Origin: Bacteroidales bacterium
GTDB taxonomy: Bacteria; Bacteroidota; Bacteroidia; Bacteroidales; VadinHA17
Assembly (NCBI GenBank): GCA_003141895.1
Contig: PLNT01000015.1
Location: 13,766-47,257, forward strand
DNA: 33,492 nt
Reading direction: 5' to 3'
Position 1 is the stretch's first letter; each line of letters begins with the position of its first letter. A program made the translations under genes and the position numbers. Shown here piece after piece: positions 7,735 through 16,874 of this stretch. Under the pieces are notes generated by a model. It ran no database searches and had not been told where the DNA came from. It was given only the letters and a program-made list of their open reading frames with translations.

Positions 7735-7884
7735 AAGGCGTAACGGCGTAAAGGTGGAAATTGTCATGGAGTCTTGCAGTCATGCAGTCTTGCTGTCCTG
7801 CAATTTAACTGTTGGGTTCAAGGATTCCTCGGACCGCGCACCACACACTGATAAAGGCCTAACGACATAATGGCATAAAGGCGG
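7735..7884. repeat. Low-complexity intergenic stretch
   Basis: It contains GGCGTAACGGCGTAAAGG-type words at 7735-7757, a short degenerate repeat of GTCTTGCAGTCATGC words at about 7771-7802, and GGCCTAACGACATAATGGC-like words at 7853-7884. No gene or clear terminator was seen between the two-TM gene and the P-type ATPase. Confidence 0.4.
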
Positions 7885-7888
7885 TATA

Positions 7889-10420
7889 TTAAAACTTAAC
7901 TTTCTTATAAAAAATCTTCTTTGTAATTTCAGCTGCAAGAATATAGAAAGCCACAATCAGTAGTAAAAGTAAATACGTTTTGACCGGGAGCGGGCTGAAT
8001 CCAAAAATACTTCCCAGCGGGGTGAAAGGTAAAAATAACGTAATTGCAGCAATTGATAATGTGGCAATTAAAAGATATTTCCCCGGACGGCTTTTGAAAA
8101 AAGGTTTTCTGCTTCTTATGACAAGTACTATTATTGATGCCGAGATGACTGACTCTACAAACCATCCTGTTCTGAACTGACCCTCATTCGCATGAAGCAC
8201 AAGTAAAAGCAAGCCAAAGGTGAGATAGTCAAAAACAGAACTGACAAGCCCGAAGGTGACCATAAACTTGCGGATAGCTTTTATGTTCCAACGGCGGGGG
8301 TAGTCAATCATTTGTTCGTCGACACTATCAGTAGCGATTGTCATTTCCGGGAAATCGGTCATGAGGTTGGTAAGCAGGATCTGCTTGGGAAGCAATGGGA
8401 GAAAAGGAATAAAAAGTGAAATTCCGGCCATGCTGAACATATTTCCGAAATTAGCACTGGTTGCCATGAATACGTATTTGAGGGTATTGGCAAATGTAGT
8501 TCTCCCTTCTCTCACACCCTCAATAAGAACGCCAAGATCTTTTTCAAGCAGGACTATGTCAGCTGCTTCTTTGGCAACATCAGCAGCGGTATCAACTGAA
8601 ATCCCCACATCTGCTGCATGCAGCGCTGATGCATCATTTATACCATCGCCCATATAGCCTACGACATTCCCGGCTTTTCTCATTGCGATAATAATCCTTT
8701 CTTTCTGATTCGGTTCAATCTCGGCAAAGACATTTATTGCTCCGACTTGTCTGAGTAATGCAGCATCACTCATCTGACGAAGCTCAGGGCCCGTAATAAT
8801 TTTATTATCGGGTAATCCCATTTTTTTACTCAGGCTGACTGCAACAAGATGATTATCCCCGGTTATTATTTTTAGTGACACACCAAGCTTTTTCAATTCA
8901 GAAATAGTGTCGAGAATATTTGCTTTTGGAGGGTCAAAGAGTGTGAGAAAACCTATAAAAGTCATATCTTTTTCATCACTTTTTTGAATGAGCGATCCTG
9001 CAGATATGTTTTTATAGGCAATTCCCAGGGTTCTGAAACCCAGGTTGCTGAATTCCTCAAAGTGCTTTTGGATAATATCATTCACAGAAGCAATGTCAAC
9101 AATTGTACCCTCAGCAGTTTCAGCCGATGAACATACATCAAGAATGTTTGCCAGCGCTCCTTTTGTCAGAATCAACTGCACATTATTTTGTATGACAGAA
9201 ATACTCAGTCTTTTTCTTAAAAAATCGTAAGGAATTTCATCCTGCTTCCTGTAACCCGACAAGTCAATTTTCTTGTACGTAAGAATTGCTTGATCAATAG
9301 GATTTGTAAATCCGGTCTGATAAAAGGCATTAAGATAGGAATACAGGAAAACCTTGTCACTTGCCTTTCCATTTACATCAAGTGCTGATTCAATCTGTAC
9401 TATGCCTTCTGTTAAAGTGCCGGTTTTATCGGAACAAATAATATTCATGCTTCCGAAATTCTCAATTGAAGCAAGTCGTTTCACAATTACTTTCTTGAGA
9501 GCCATCTTTTTAGCACCATGTGCAAGGTTGATGCTTATAATAGCCGGTAATAACTGGGGAGTAAGACCAACGGCAAGTGCCAGTGAAAAAAGAAAAGAGT
9601 CGAGGACAGGCCGGTGCAAAAAAACGTTAATACCAAATATAATAACTACTAGTATCAGAGTCACTTCACCCAGAAAATATCCGAATCTTCTTATTCCATG
9701 TTCAAACTCGGTCTCCTGTGGTTTGAGCTTAAGCCTTTCTGAAACCTTTCCAAACTCTGTATTAATTCCGGTAAGTATGACTAATGCTTTTGCCCGTCCG
9801 CTGACGATATGTGTACCCATCCAGACAGAGTTTAATCTTTCCGCAAGAGGTGTATCCGCAGTGAGCACCGAAACATTTTTTTCGACAGGGAAAGTTTCCC
9901 CTGTCAGCATGGCTTCATCAACAAACAGATCCTTCGATTCAATAAGCATACTGTCGCCAGGTACAATATCACCGGCATTCAATATTATTATGTCGCCAGG
10001 CACAATATCTTCAACCGGGATTTCCTTTTCCGCTTCGTCACGTAATACTGAAGCAGTGATCTGAACCAGTGCAAGTAATTTCTCTACTGCATTGGATGCG
10101 CTGTATTCCTGCCAGAAACCAAGTAGTCCACTTATTAAAACTATTGCGAATATTATTGAGGCATCAATAATATTGTGCAAAAACAAGGACAAACCAGTAG
10201 CAAATATCAGAATAAGAATTATCGGACTCTTAAACTGGGCAATAAGGAGCGTAAATGCATCGGTTCGTTTCTGTGGTTTCAGACGGTTAGCGCCATAATT
10301 TATAAGGCGTTTTTTCGCCTCTTCGGATGTGATACCTGTTACGGTAACACTAAAACTTGCAAGTAATTCTGTGACGGAAACGCTCCAGAAAGGAGTTGAG
10401 TTTTTATCCATAATTATCAA
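7889..10420 (-). CDS. mgtA: Magnesium-type P-type ATPase (MgtA/MgtB family)
   Basis: This 843-residue P-type ATPase has the N-terminal cation-ATPase domain (LKPQKRTDAFTLL), the actuator motif MLTGET, the phosphorylation site D331 in SDKTGTLTE, TGDN, and the hinge motif GDGINDASAL. About ten membrane helices are expected, with a long C-terminal membrane block after residue about 640. Length and subfamily motifs fit the type IIIB Mg2+ importers. The transported ion is assigned by family, and Ni2+ or other cations cannot be excluded. No regulon site precedes it. It lies 23 bp after an acidic-protein gene, and the YceI gene is upstream of that, so the three may form one unit. An in-frame ATG at 10411 is an alternative start. 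Confidence 0.88.
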   Translation of the reverse strand: MIIMDKNSTPFWSVSVTELLASFSVTVTGITSEEAKKRLINYGANRLKPQKRTDAFTLLIAQFKSPIILILIFATGLSLFLHNIIDASIIFAIVLISGLLGFWQEYSASNAVEKLLALVQITASVLRDEAEKEIPVEDIVPGDIIILNAGDIVPGDSMLIESKDLFVDEAMLTGETFPVEKNVSVLTADTPLAERLNSVWMGTHIVSGRAKALVILTGINTEFGKVSERLKLKPQETEFEHGIRRFGYFLGEVTLILVVIIFGINVFLHRPVLDSFLFSLALAVGLTPQLLPAIISINLAHGAKKMALKKVIVKRLASIENFGSMNIICSDKTGTLTEGIVQIESALDVNGKASDKVFLYSYLNAFYQTGFTNPIDQAILTYKKIDLSGYRKQDEIPYDFLRKRLSISVIQNNVQLILTKGALANILDVCSSAETAEGTIVDIASVNDIIQKHFEEFSNLGFRTLGIAYKNISAGSLIQKSDEKDMTFIGFLTLFDPPKANILDTISELKKLGVSLKIITGDNHLVAVSLSKKMGLPDNKIITGPELRQMSDAALLRQVGAINVFAEIEPNQKERIIIAMRKAGNVVGYMGDGINDASALHAADVGISVDTAADVAKEAADIVLLEKDLGVLIEGVREGRTTFANTLKYVFMATSANFGNMFSMAGISLFIPFLPLLPKQILLTNLMTDFPEMTIATDSVDEQMIDYPRRWNIKAIRKFMVTFGLVSSVFDYLTFGLLLLVLHANEGQFRTGWFVESVISASIIVLVIRSRKPFFKSRPGKYLLIATLSIAAITLFLPFTPLGSIFGFSPLPVKTYLLLLLIVAFYILAAEITKKIFYKKVKF

Positions 10421-10443
10421 GCGTTCTTTTTAAAGGTACTATG

Positions 10444-10794
10444 TTAAAATCCTTCTATATCTTCATCAAGATCATTATGATCATCACCTCCCAGACTATA
10501 ATAGTTGTTTTCCTCATCTTCACTTCCGATCATTTCCTGTTCATCATCTAATTCTGATCCTGGAATATCCAATTCATTTCCCGACTCGTTGTCCTCAATA
10601 TCCTCCTCAGATGCAGACAAATCCATTTCTGTTTCTTTAATTTTGGAGGTGTCTTCAGGATCGATTTCGTCTTCTTCCTTTAATTTGTTGTAAATATCCT
10701 CGTCGTCGGGATATAATGGGTATTCCCGAAGATGGTCTTTCTCCTCGTTGATCCTCATTGTATCGAACGGATTAATATTCGACTCCTTTTTCAT
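10444..10794 (-). CDS. Highly acidic hypothetical protein
   Basis: This 116-residue protein is composed largely of Asp, Glu, Ser and Asn, for example DDEDIYNKLKEEDEIDPED. It has no signal peptide, membrane segment or recognisable domain. It is probably intrinsically disordered and cytoplasmic. It lies between the YceI gene (21 bp upstream) and the P-type ATPase gene (23 bp downstream), on the same strand. A cation-buffering or adaptor role next to a Mg2+ pump is conceivable, but nothing in the sequence proves it. The opposite strand is also open, as expected for such a repetitive composition. Confidence 0.65.
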   Translation of the reverse strand: MKKESNINPFDTMRINEEKDHLREYPLYPDDEDIYNKLKEEDEIDPEDTSKIKETEMDLSASEEDIEDNESGNELDIPGSELDDEQEMIGSEDEENNYYSLGGDDHNDLDEDIEGF

Positions 10795-10815
10795 TGAGAT
10801 TGGATTTTAGCTAAA

Positions 10816-11421
10816 TCAAACACCTTTGAACCGATCGGATTGCTCAAGTTTCATTGTCATGTCTTCCTGTCCTTTATTTATAAGCTCAACCTCGCATGAA
10901 ATATTTACTTCATCACTTACCATTAAACCACCGGTTTCTATTGTTGCATTCCAGACCAGTCCCCAGTCGCTTCTGTTTATTACTCCAGTAAGGGTAAAGC
11001 CGGCTTTTTCATTTCCCCAGGGGTCTTTAGCAATTCCTCCGAACTGAACATTCAGTTTCACATTGTTTGTAACCCCAAGCATTGTTAATTCTCCCCATAA
11101 TTCCTGGTTGCCATCTGCGTCTGGTTTTCCCATAGTGCTTGAGGTAAATGTAATCTGCTTATGTTTTTCCACATCAAAAAAATCGGGACTTTTTAAATGT
11201 TCATCACGTTTTGTATCGCCGGTAAATATTGATGAAGGGTCTATCCACAGATCAACCTCGGCGGTTGTAAAGTCATTAGAATTTGCATAGATACTTGCAT
11301 CGAATGTTTTAAAGCTACCTTTTACATGAGCGATCATTAAGTGTCTTACTTTAAAAGCGATTTCACAATGAGCCTGGTCAATTGACCACTTTGTCTTTGT
11401 AGTTACTAAAGCTGTTTTCAT
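10816..11421 (-). CDS. YceI-family lipid-binding protein
   Basis: This 201-residue protein has the YceI lipocalin-like pattern: WSIDQAHCEIAFKVRHLMIAH at the start, DASIY, the segment GDTKRDEHLKSPDFFD, and LGVTNNVKL. YceI proteins bind polyprenoid or other lipid ligands. This one lacks a signal peptide, so it appears cytoplasmic. I start it at 11421 (MKTALVTTKTKWS), where the family similarity begins, in preference to an upstream ATG at 11481. It is the first gene of the possible yceI, acidic protein, mgtA unit. No ten-copy regulon site is present; the upstream region instead holds two palindromes (11502-11550). Confidence 0.88.
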   Translation of the reverse strand: MKTALVTTKTKWSIDQAHCEIAFKVRHLMIAHVKGSFKTFDASIYANSNDFTTAEVDLWIDPSSIFTGDTKRDEHLKSPDFFDVEKHKQITFTSSTMGKPDADGNQELWGELTMLGVTNNVKLNVQFGGIAKDPWGNEKAGFTLTGVINRSDWGLVWNATIETGGLMVSDEVNISCEVELINKGQEDMTMKLEQSDRFKGV

Positions 11422-11501
11422 TTTTTTTTTATTTAATACTAACCTTATACAATTAGATTTATTATTTGAGTAATTGTCCAAAAAAACATTTTTATCTATT
11501 C

Positions 11502-11550
11502 ATGTACCAATAGTACATCAAGGAGGAGAAAAATCTCCTCCTCTATTGAT
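11502..11550. promoter_or_regulatory. Two adjacent palindromes upstream of yceI
   Basis: ATGTAC/GTACAT with a 5-bp spacer (11502-11518) is followed by a hairpin AGGAGGAGA/TCTCCTCCT with a 4-nt loop (11521-11542), extended by ATCAA/TTGAT. The first resembles an operator. The second could terminate the upstream minus-strand transcript, though no strong T-run follows. Confidence 0.4.
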
Positions 11551-11629
11551 GCAACGAGCAAACAAGCGTTTATAGAAAATACTGAGCAGTTCAAAATTGC
11601 AAACGCTTTATTAGATCCGGGATGAATTT

Positions 11630-11815
11630 TTAAAGATGTATATCCCTGAGATAAACGAAAACTCCAAAAACTTTAAGGAGCCATACGATAACAACTACTA
11701 CAACCACTGCGTTAAGTATGTTTTTGATCTTATGGTCCATCGGGATATAATTATTGACAAGCCACAAAAGAACGCCGGCAACAATTAATACGATTAAAAT
11801 AGTTAATAGTGGCAT
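11630..11815 (-). CDS. Thivi_2564-family small membrane protein
   Basis: This 61-residue protein has two transmembrane helices (about 3-20 and 33-52) and the family pattern WLVNNYIPMDHKIKNILN between them. Thivi_2564 proteins are small inner-membrane proteins of unknown function, frequent near stress genes. Regulon site copy 5 with a perfect -7 box ends 24 bp before the start codon. It is monocistronic. Confidence 0.85.
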   Translation of the reverse strand: MPLLTILIVLIVAGVLLWLVNNYIPMDHKIKNILNAVVVVVVIVWLLKVFGVFVYLRDIHL

Positions 11816-11838
11816 AATTTTGATTTATTAGTTTAACT

Positions 11839-11903
11839 CAAAGGTAGCGAGGTAACCAGCCGTAAGCATTACATAACTATTATAAAGAATTACATGATTC
11901 ACG
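11839..11903 (-). promoter_or_regulatory. Regulon site copy 5, upstream of the Thivi_2564 gene
   Basis: The minus strand reads CGTGAATCATGTAAT, 16 bp, GTAAT (cores at 11889-11893 and 11868-11872), 21 bp, then TACCTTTG at 11839-11846, a perfect TAnnTTTG. The start codon is 24 bp downstream. Confidence 0.88.
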
Positions 11904-12022
11904 CTTTTTCAGCAGTGTTATGCCTTTTCATTTCGATTAACAAGAATCTCTCAGGCTGCGCTCGTTTGAGTAATTTTTATTCCATTTTATAGTTTTCCAT
12001 ATTTAATTTGAATGACTTTCTT

Positions 12023-12373
12023 TTACTTTTTTACTACCAGATCCATACCACATTTCGGGCATTTGCCTGGCTTATCTGATGTTACTTCAGGATGCATGGT
12101 GCAGGTGTAAGAAGTCAAACCATCGGATTTAGGTTTGTTTGTCGTCGATTTAACAGTCGTTTTTACAAGATCTTTTCCACATTTAGGACATTTACCCGGG
12201 CTGTCCATTTTAACTTCGGGATGCATTGTACAACTATAATACACTGAATCTTTTTGCATTTCCATGCTAGTTTTTACAGTTTGCTTTTTCTCAGTTTTTG
12301 TAGTGTCTTGCCCGAAAACCATGGCGCCGCTAAATACCATCACGAAAAGAGTGATAAGAATTTTTGTTTTCAT
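12023..12373 (-). CDS. Exported protein with two heavy-metal-binding domains (HMBD)
   Basis: This 116-residue protein has a signal peptide (about 1-21, cleavage near VFGQ) and two copies of the short heavy-metal-binding domain. The first has C48-TMHPE and C62-PKC65; the second has C91-TMHPE and C105-PKC108, each followed by G(K/M)DLV. The domain is common in copper and silver efflux proteins, where it binds metal in the periplasm. Here it stands alone as a small periplasmic chaperone or buffer. Regulon site copy 6 lies about 100 bp upstream, linking metal binding with the AraC/HMA regulator. No efflux pump of the CusA type is nearby. Confidence 0.85.
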   Translation of the reverse strand: MKTKILITLFVMVFSGAMVFGQDTTKTEKKQTVKTSMEMQKDSVYYSCTMHPEVKMDSPGKCPKCGKDLVKTTVKSTTNKPKSDGLTSYTCTMHPEVTSDKPGKCPKCGMDLVVKK

Positions 12374-12472
12374 TTTGCTGTAATTATAAGATTATCCTTC
12401 AGTTCCTCTGTTGCCCGGTTATCAGGATCGCGATGTCCTGAATATGCAGATTTGAATCTGATTCTCCGAAAG

Positions 12473-12538
12473 TAAAGATCGGACCTTCAATTCCTAAAAG
12501 TGTTATACAATTTTTAGAAATACTTACATTATTCACGT
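12473..12538 (-). promoter_or_regulatory. Regulon site copy 6, upstream of the HMBD gene
   Basis: The minus strand reads ACGTGAATAATGTAAG, 16 bp, ATAAC (cores at 12523-12527 and 12502-12506). The -7 box expected 21 bp downstream reads GATCTTTA, two mismatches from TAnnTTTG. The start codon is about 100 bp away. From 12539 to 12792 nothing else was identified. Confidence 0.75.
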
Positions 12539-12792
12539 TTATAAATCAGCGGATAATATGCGAATCTAAATAATTTCACCGGATAAATTTAGAAGCTTTC
12601 TGTGAGTACAATTTTCTTCCATCCGGAGCTCTCCGGATGTGAATTATACAACTTATAGATGCTATTATATAATCATTATCCCTGAAGGTGTATGTACCTT
12701 TATACCAACAATTTATTATTCTCTGTAGGATCTACAAATACCCCCGGAATAATCTTTTTCTAACGAAAAAATTTCTATTATAATTCAGTATT

Positions 12793-13407
12793 ATGAATAA
12801 TATAACAAGCACAATAAATCAGACTCCTTTTATAAATTTAAGTCAGGCACTTAGTTCATTGGAATTAGTCATTTCGAATGACGCTATTGATAGTCTATTT
12901 ACAGAAGGGGGTAATGATTTTTACAATTATGTGAATCGGATAGGACTGTTAAACGATCCCAGTTTGATAGTACTCTCTTCCCTGCATAGCTATTTTTATG
13001 ATAATGAAGAAATGAATAAGGCAAAGACTATCATTAATCTGACAGAACTTAACCAGATAAAAGACCTCAAGGTTATTCTCGAGTCATCTCTTCATTTTAT
13101 GCCGCAACATTGCAATTATGTCGGATGCTTTGTCAACAATAAGAAGTATGGCAGTTATGCATTAAGAAACAGTTCTTCTATCAGTAGAAACAGGAAGACT
13201 TCAGACGAGGTAGAGTTGGGGATTGTCTCTCGCTATCCTTTTATTAACATGTTGTATAGAAAGATGGATCTTAAAACCAATACTTATATGTCGGAAAGCA
13301 GGGTCATCTTAATGCTGGGAATATATGGATTTAAAGTTTTGGATATGTCTGAATTAAACGGACTCACTTTTTTCCATTCACAGAAAATTAAGGATACCTT
13401 TAATTGA
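12793..13407 (+). CDS. Uncharacterised protein, the only plus-strand gene of the left block
   Basis: This 204-residue protein has no signal peptide or membrane segment. It contains SLHFMPQHCNYVGCFVNNKKYG (about residues 99-120), with two cysteines close together, and a C-terminal VLDMSELNGLTFFHSQ. I do not recognise a named family; the pattern is reminiscent of short proteins associated with methyltransferase-like C-termini, but no SAM-binding motif is visible. It is transcribed opposite to all its neighbours, and its 3' end converges on the coiled-coil gene at a shared terminator. No regulon site precedes it. Coding potential is supported by a long uninterrupted frame with normal composition. 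Confidence 0.65.
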   Translation: MNNITSTINQTPFINLSQALSSLELVISNDAIDSLFTEGGNDFYNYVNRIGLLNDPSLIVLSSLHSYFYDNEEMNKAKTIINLTELNQIKDLKVILESSLHFMPQHCNYVGCFVNNKKYGSYALRNSSSISRNRKTSDEVELGIVSRYPFINMLYRKMDLKTNTYMSESRVILMLGIYGFKVLDMSELNGLTFFHSQKIKDTFN

Positions 13408-13522
13408 CAGGAAGCTTTTTTTTGAAACCAGGTTTTCAATTAAGTTAGTACTTCGAATCGAGGAGTCAGGATTCTTTCTCAAGCCATTTCCGGTAATTAG
13501 CAAATCAGATATTAGAAATAAA

Positions 13523-13550
13523 AAAAGGCTGATTTCTCAATCGGCCTTTT
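13523..13550. terminator. Bidirectional terminator between convergent genes
   Basis: A stem of AAAAGGC and GATT pairing with AATC and GCCTTTT (one mismatch) and a TCTC loop is flanked by A-rich DNA on one side and T-rich DNA on the other. It lies between the plus-strand stop at 13407 and the minus-strand stop at 13583, so it can serve both. Confidence 0.8.
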
Positions 13551-13582
13551 ACTTACTTAATTTGAAATATACCTGATCAAAA

Positions 13583-14038
13583 CTATAGGACTACGAAGTC
13601 TTTCAGTTCTTTTGCAAGCTGATCCAAATCTTTGTTGTATTCAGACTTGAAAGCTGTGAATTTAGTCTGTCCTTCAACTTTATAATCTGCCAGTTCTTTC
13701 CTCAGGCTGTTATTCTTAACTTCGAGTAAACTGACTTTTTTCTGATCTGCGGCCTGATCTTTTGAATTTTTTGTTGTAATAGCTGTTCTCAGATCTGCAA
13801 TGCTTTTCTCATTATCTTTTAATTTTATATTCGATTCCTTTGAAAGTTGTTGATATGCTGATATAGAATCCTTCTGAGCCACGTTTAGATCTTGTTTTGC
13901 CACAACCACATCTTTTTTCTCTTCTTTCAGGTTTTCCCGGGCTTTCACTGATTGTTTATCTGGTACCTGACCGAATGTTGTTAAAGTTGTTCCTGCTATA
14001 AAAGCAATCGCAACCAGAGATAGAATTAATTTTTTCAT
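13583..14038 (-). CDS. Periplasmic coiled-coil protein
   Basis: This 151-residue protein has a signal peptide (about 1-24, ending LTTFGQ). The mature part is almost entirely charged helix with heptad character (residues about 30-145, for example LKEEKKDVVVAKQDLNVAQKD). No enzymatic motif is present. It is a probable periplasmic helical protein of the stress or envelope class; no named family was recognised. It is monocistronic, with regulon site copy 7 47 bp upstream and a strong terminator downstream. Confidence 0.75.
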   Translation of the reverse strand: MKKLILSLVAIAFIAGTTLTTFGQVPDKQSVKARENLKEEKKDVVVAKQDLNVAQKDSISAYQQLSKESNIKLKDNEKSIADLRTAITTKNSKDQAADQKKVSLLEVKNNSLRKELADYKVEGQTKFTAFKSEYNKDLDQLAKELKDFVVL

Positions 14039-14084
14039 TTGATTTTGATTTTAATTTGAATAATCTGATTAATAATTTATTTAA

Positions 14085-14150
14085 CAAAGGTTCCGTTAAT
14101 TACAATGGTAAACGTTACATTAACGAGACATTAGATTGCATAATTCACGT
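14085..14150 (-). promoter_or_regulatory. Regulon site copy 7, upstream of the coiled-coil gene
   Basis: The minus strand reads ACGTGAATTATGCAAT, 16 bp, GTAAC (cores at 14135-14139 and 14114-14118), 21 bp, then AACCTTTG at 14085-14092, one mismatch from TAnnTTTG. The start codon is 47 bp downstream. Confidence 0.82.
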
Positions 14151-14155
14151 ATTAA

Positions 14156-14197
14156 GAAAGGCGTAACGGCATGAAGGCGCAAAGACGTAACGGGGGT
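14156..14197. repeat. Purine-rich low-complexity island
   Basis: The stretch repeats GGCGTAACGGC, AAGGCGC and GACGTAACGGG words. It starts 6 bp beyond the distal edge of regulon site copy 7, as at 7188 and 7735. Confidence 0.4.
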
Positions 14198-14229
14198 AGA
14201 ATCACGATGCATCATGATTCTAACTATAT

Positions 14230-16062
14230 TTATCTGTACATAACAATATCCGGTTTCCCGATTTGAAAATCACGGTAACCAAAATCAGTTGTACTGAATG
14301 AATTTATTTTGAATATATTCTGGCCATGTCCAGGGATTATGGGATAAAATGAAATTGAAATCTGAAACGTATTAAAAATCAGATTTTCATTTTTAATTAA
14401 AACTCCAAATCCGAACTGTGAATACAGTTTCCGGTTTTTAAAACCTGAAACTTTATTCCCAAGCATACCAACAGAACCAACAAGAAATGGTCCGAAATGG
14501 AATCCGAAAACATTCCAGGGAGCGTATGATTGTGTTTGTACCATAAACAGAAGACGGTCCGTACCAGAAAATCCTGTACTGTTAAATCCATCAATACCCC
14601 AATTATCGTTAAGAGTTAGTGTATCATAAGAAGGCCTGTTTATCCCAATTGTTACCTGAGGTTTTACAAATTGCCTGAATTTCCATTTTCCGATTTCAAA
14701 TAATCCGGTAAAATAATTTACGCCAAGGGTAATAACACCTTGTTCGGCATGCGAAGAGCGGAAAAAAGTTCCATATTCAAGATTGGTGCTCAGGTACCCC
14801 CATTGATTATAGTTTCCAAAAGAGAAACGCATTCCCAGATATGGTCGCCATGAACTATTTCTCAGCTGGTAACCGCCTGTCAGTTCTAAAACTTTTCCGA
14901 CAGGGACATCTTCAATTGTACCGTATTTAAAGATATATGTATCCTGAACGTATTTACGTGAGGAAATTCCAATTGCGGCCATATAAAAATTTTCGTTGGA
15001 ATAAATTTGCAGCGGGTCGTTAATTTCGGATGGTTTTAAATGATAACGAATCCTGAAATACCGGGCAGCGAATATCAAATTTGTTGCCTCTTCGTCCTCA
15101 GTAAAACCTTTGAAAATCTGAATAGCCTTCGCTGCCCAAAAATCCTGGGTATTGTATTTTAAATTTATCGGAATATATAACGGATTGGGATTATTCAAAG
15201 TATCCCTTTTAACCCTTGTACCAATATATATGCCTGCCGCCCATTTTGCGAACGGGGAATAAAAAGGACGTTCAAGACTCACACTCTTTCGTATGTTTCC
15301 ATATCCATCAACTTCATAATGTAAAGTTGAATTGATATATGTGTTCATTATATTGGGGATGAAATAATTAGTCAGGAATGAACTGATTCCGGTACTAATA
15401 TTTCTGGAGAAAACATTCTGAAACTCATGACCTGATCCCAGAAAATTTTTATCCGATAATCCGAATTCCATATGTGTTGTGGAAACGGATATCAGAGGAT
15501 CAATGCTCCAGTTATCAAGTTCTCGTATAAGAATATCTACTGAATCTGTTCCGTCAGAACTGACGAAAAAATAAACATCATGAACAAATTTCTGACTGCG
15601 GATCAACCGCTCTGACTCCTTGGTGTAAAAAGAATTAAAAGGTTCATTTTTGCGGATAAGCAGGAGATTCTGTATGGCAACTGTCTGAGTTTTAATATGC
15701 AAATAATTACCGGCTTTTGTTGCCCAGTTTTGTTCCGGCTCAGTAGAAGCATTTACCGAATATGCAAAAGGGTCAAGTGTAACAATGTCGATCTTCCGGA
15801 TAATTTTCCCCTGAAAAGTACTGTAAGGTATCTGAATCAGTTTCTTATAAACTTTCTTGTTAACTTCTTTTTTAGAAATGATTGCGATTGGTTTGAAAAT
15901 GAGCCGGTAGAGGAAAGTATTGAACTTGTTTCGTTTTGAATAAGTTTCAATTTTCTTATATAGAATAGTTGAATCCGGTTTTACTGTAGTTTCCTGTGAA
16001 AAAGCAGATACAGACAAAAAACCTGATATAAAAAACAGTATTGTAATTCTTCTGATCCGCAT
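14230..16062 (-). CDS. Outer-membrane beta-barrel protein with POTRA-like N-terminus (Omp85-like)
   Basis: This 610-residue protein begins with a signal peptide (about 1-22, ending SAFSQ). Residues about 95-190 resemble a POTRA unit (RLIRSQKFVHDVYFFVSSDGTDSVDILIREL). The rest consists of alternating aromatic and polar strands, as in a beta-barrel, with a terminal aromatic-rich strand. It is the last gene of the mlaE-mlaF-mlaD operon, 37 bp after mlaD. That position suggests it is the outer-membrane partner for the MCE system or a lipid-handling porin. The barrel call is solid; the specific Omp85 assignment and the lipid role are inference. Confidence 0.75.
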   Translation of the reverse strand: MRIRRITILFFISGFLSVSAFSQETTVKPDSTILYKKIETYSKRNKFNTFLYRLIFKPIAIISKKEVNKKVYKKLIQIPYSTFQGKIIRKIDIVTLDPFAYSVNASTEPEQNWATKAGNYLHIKTQTVAIQNLLLIRKNEPFNSFYTKESERLIRSQKFVHDVYFFVSSDGTDSVDILIRELDNWSIDPLISVSTTHMEFGLSDKNFLGSGHEFQNVFSRNISTGISSFLTNYFIPNIMNTYINSTLHYEVDGYGNIRKSVSLERPFYSPFAKWAAGIYIGTRVKRDTLNNPNPLYIPINLKYNTQDFWAAKAIQIFKGFTEDEEATNLIFAARYFRIRYHLKPSEINDPLQIYSNENFYMAAIGISSRKYVQDTYIFKYGTIEDVPVGKVLELTGGYQLRNSSWRPYLGMRFSFGNYNQWGYLSTNLEYGTFFRSSHAEQGVITLGVNYFTGLFEIGKWKFRQFVKPQVTIGINRPSYDTLTLNDNWGIDGFNSTGFSGTDRLLFMVQTQSYAPWNVFGFHFGPFLVGSVGMLGNKVSGFKNRKLYSQFGFGVLIKNENLIFNTFQISISFYPIIPGHGQNIFKINSFSTTDFGYRDFQIGKPDIVMYR

Positions 16063-16099
16063 TTGAATTTACCATTTTTGAAAATTCTCTTATCATCAG

Positions 16100-16846
16100 C
16101 TATTTTTTCTTATTATCATTTGCCTTTATAACTTCTGCCTTTTTTTCAGCAGAATCGACCCTGATTTTTTCAGCTTCTTTTTCTTTTCTCTTATAATACC
16201 CTCTGAAAAGGAAATTTTCCTTTGCTGCATTCATGTTTTCATTCAGACCCTTACTGCTCTTTTTAAGATTCATGATTGTCTGATTAATATTTTCTGCAAT
16301 TGTTGTATCCTGGATAAACCTGCCAAGGGTTCCGTTTCCGCTGTTCACTTTAGTCATTATTTCTGCCAGTTGTACGGAAATTATTGCAGCATTATTTGCC
16401 GTTACCTGAAGGCTCGCCATTATAGCATCCGATTCCACCGGTTCTTTCGAGGTAATTTGATGGCCGTTTTTTGTTAATCCGGCAGTACTGCTCCCCTGAG
16501 AAAGTATAAGAATACGGTCTCCAATAAGTCCGGCAGAACCAATTGCAGCTTCACAGTCCTCCTTAATAAACTTCTGAACATTTTTTTGGATCAGCATATC
16601 GACCTGGACAGTTGAATCATCAATTATTATAATGTTGTCTACGGTGCCTACATTTATTCCTGAAAAACGGATGTTATTTCCAACCTGTAATCCACTCACA
16701 TTATGAAAGGAGGTGGTTAGTTTATAAACAGGGGTGAACAGATTTTTCTGTCTTCCAATTATAAAAACAGCGGCTACAAAAATTATCAATCCGCCTGCAA
16801 TGAACATGCCTAACCTTACTTTGAATTTAGTTGTATGCTTTTCCAT
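16100..16846 (-). CDS. mlaD: MCE-family lipid-transport protein MlaD
   Basis: This 248-residue protein has one N-terminal transmembrane helix (about 10-28) followed by a single MCE domain (about 38-115, with LTTSFHNVSGLQVGNNIRFSG and GLIGDRIL). The C-terminal region (about 140-248) is helical and lysine/glutamate-rich. MlaD forms hexamers in the periplasm that bind phospholipid and dock on MlaEF. It sits 28 bp after mlaF in one operon. The lysine-rich tail is longer than in the enterobacterial protein. Confidence 0.9.
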   Translation of the reverse strand: MEKHTTKFKVRLGMFIAGGLIIFVAAVFIIGRQKNLFTPVYKLTTSFHNVSGLQVGNNIRFSGINVGTVDNIIIIDDSTVQVDMLIQKNVQKFIKEDCEAAIGSAGLIGDRILILSQGSSTAGLTKNGHQITSKEPVESDAIMASLQVTANNAAIISVQLAEIMTKVNSGNGTLGRFIQDTTIAENINQTIMNLKKSSKGLNENMNAAKENFLFRGYYKRKEKEAEKIRVDSAEKKAEVIKANDNKKK

Positions 16847-16874
16847 ATTATTTTATTTTCGGATACTTTATAAT

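Noticed and set aside
9354-10064. Long 236-codon plus-strand open frame inside the P-type ATPase gene
   Set aside because: It lies wholly opposite conserved ATPase motifs and has serine-rich composition typical of antisense frames.
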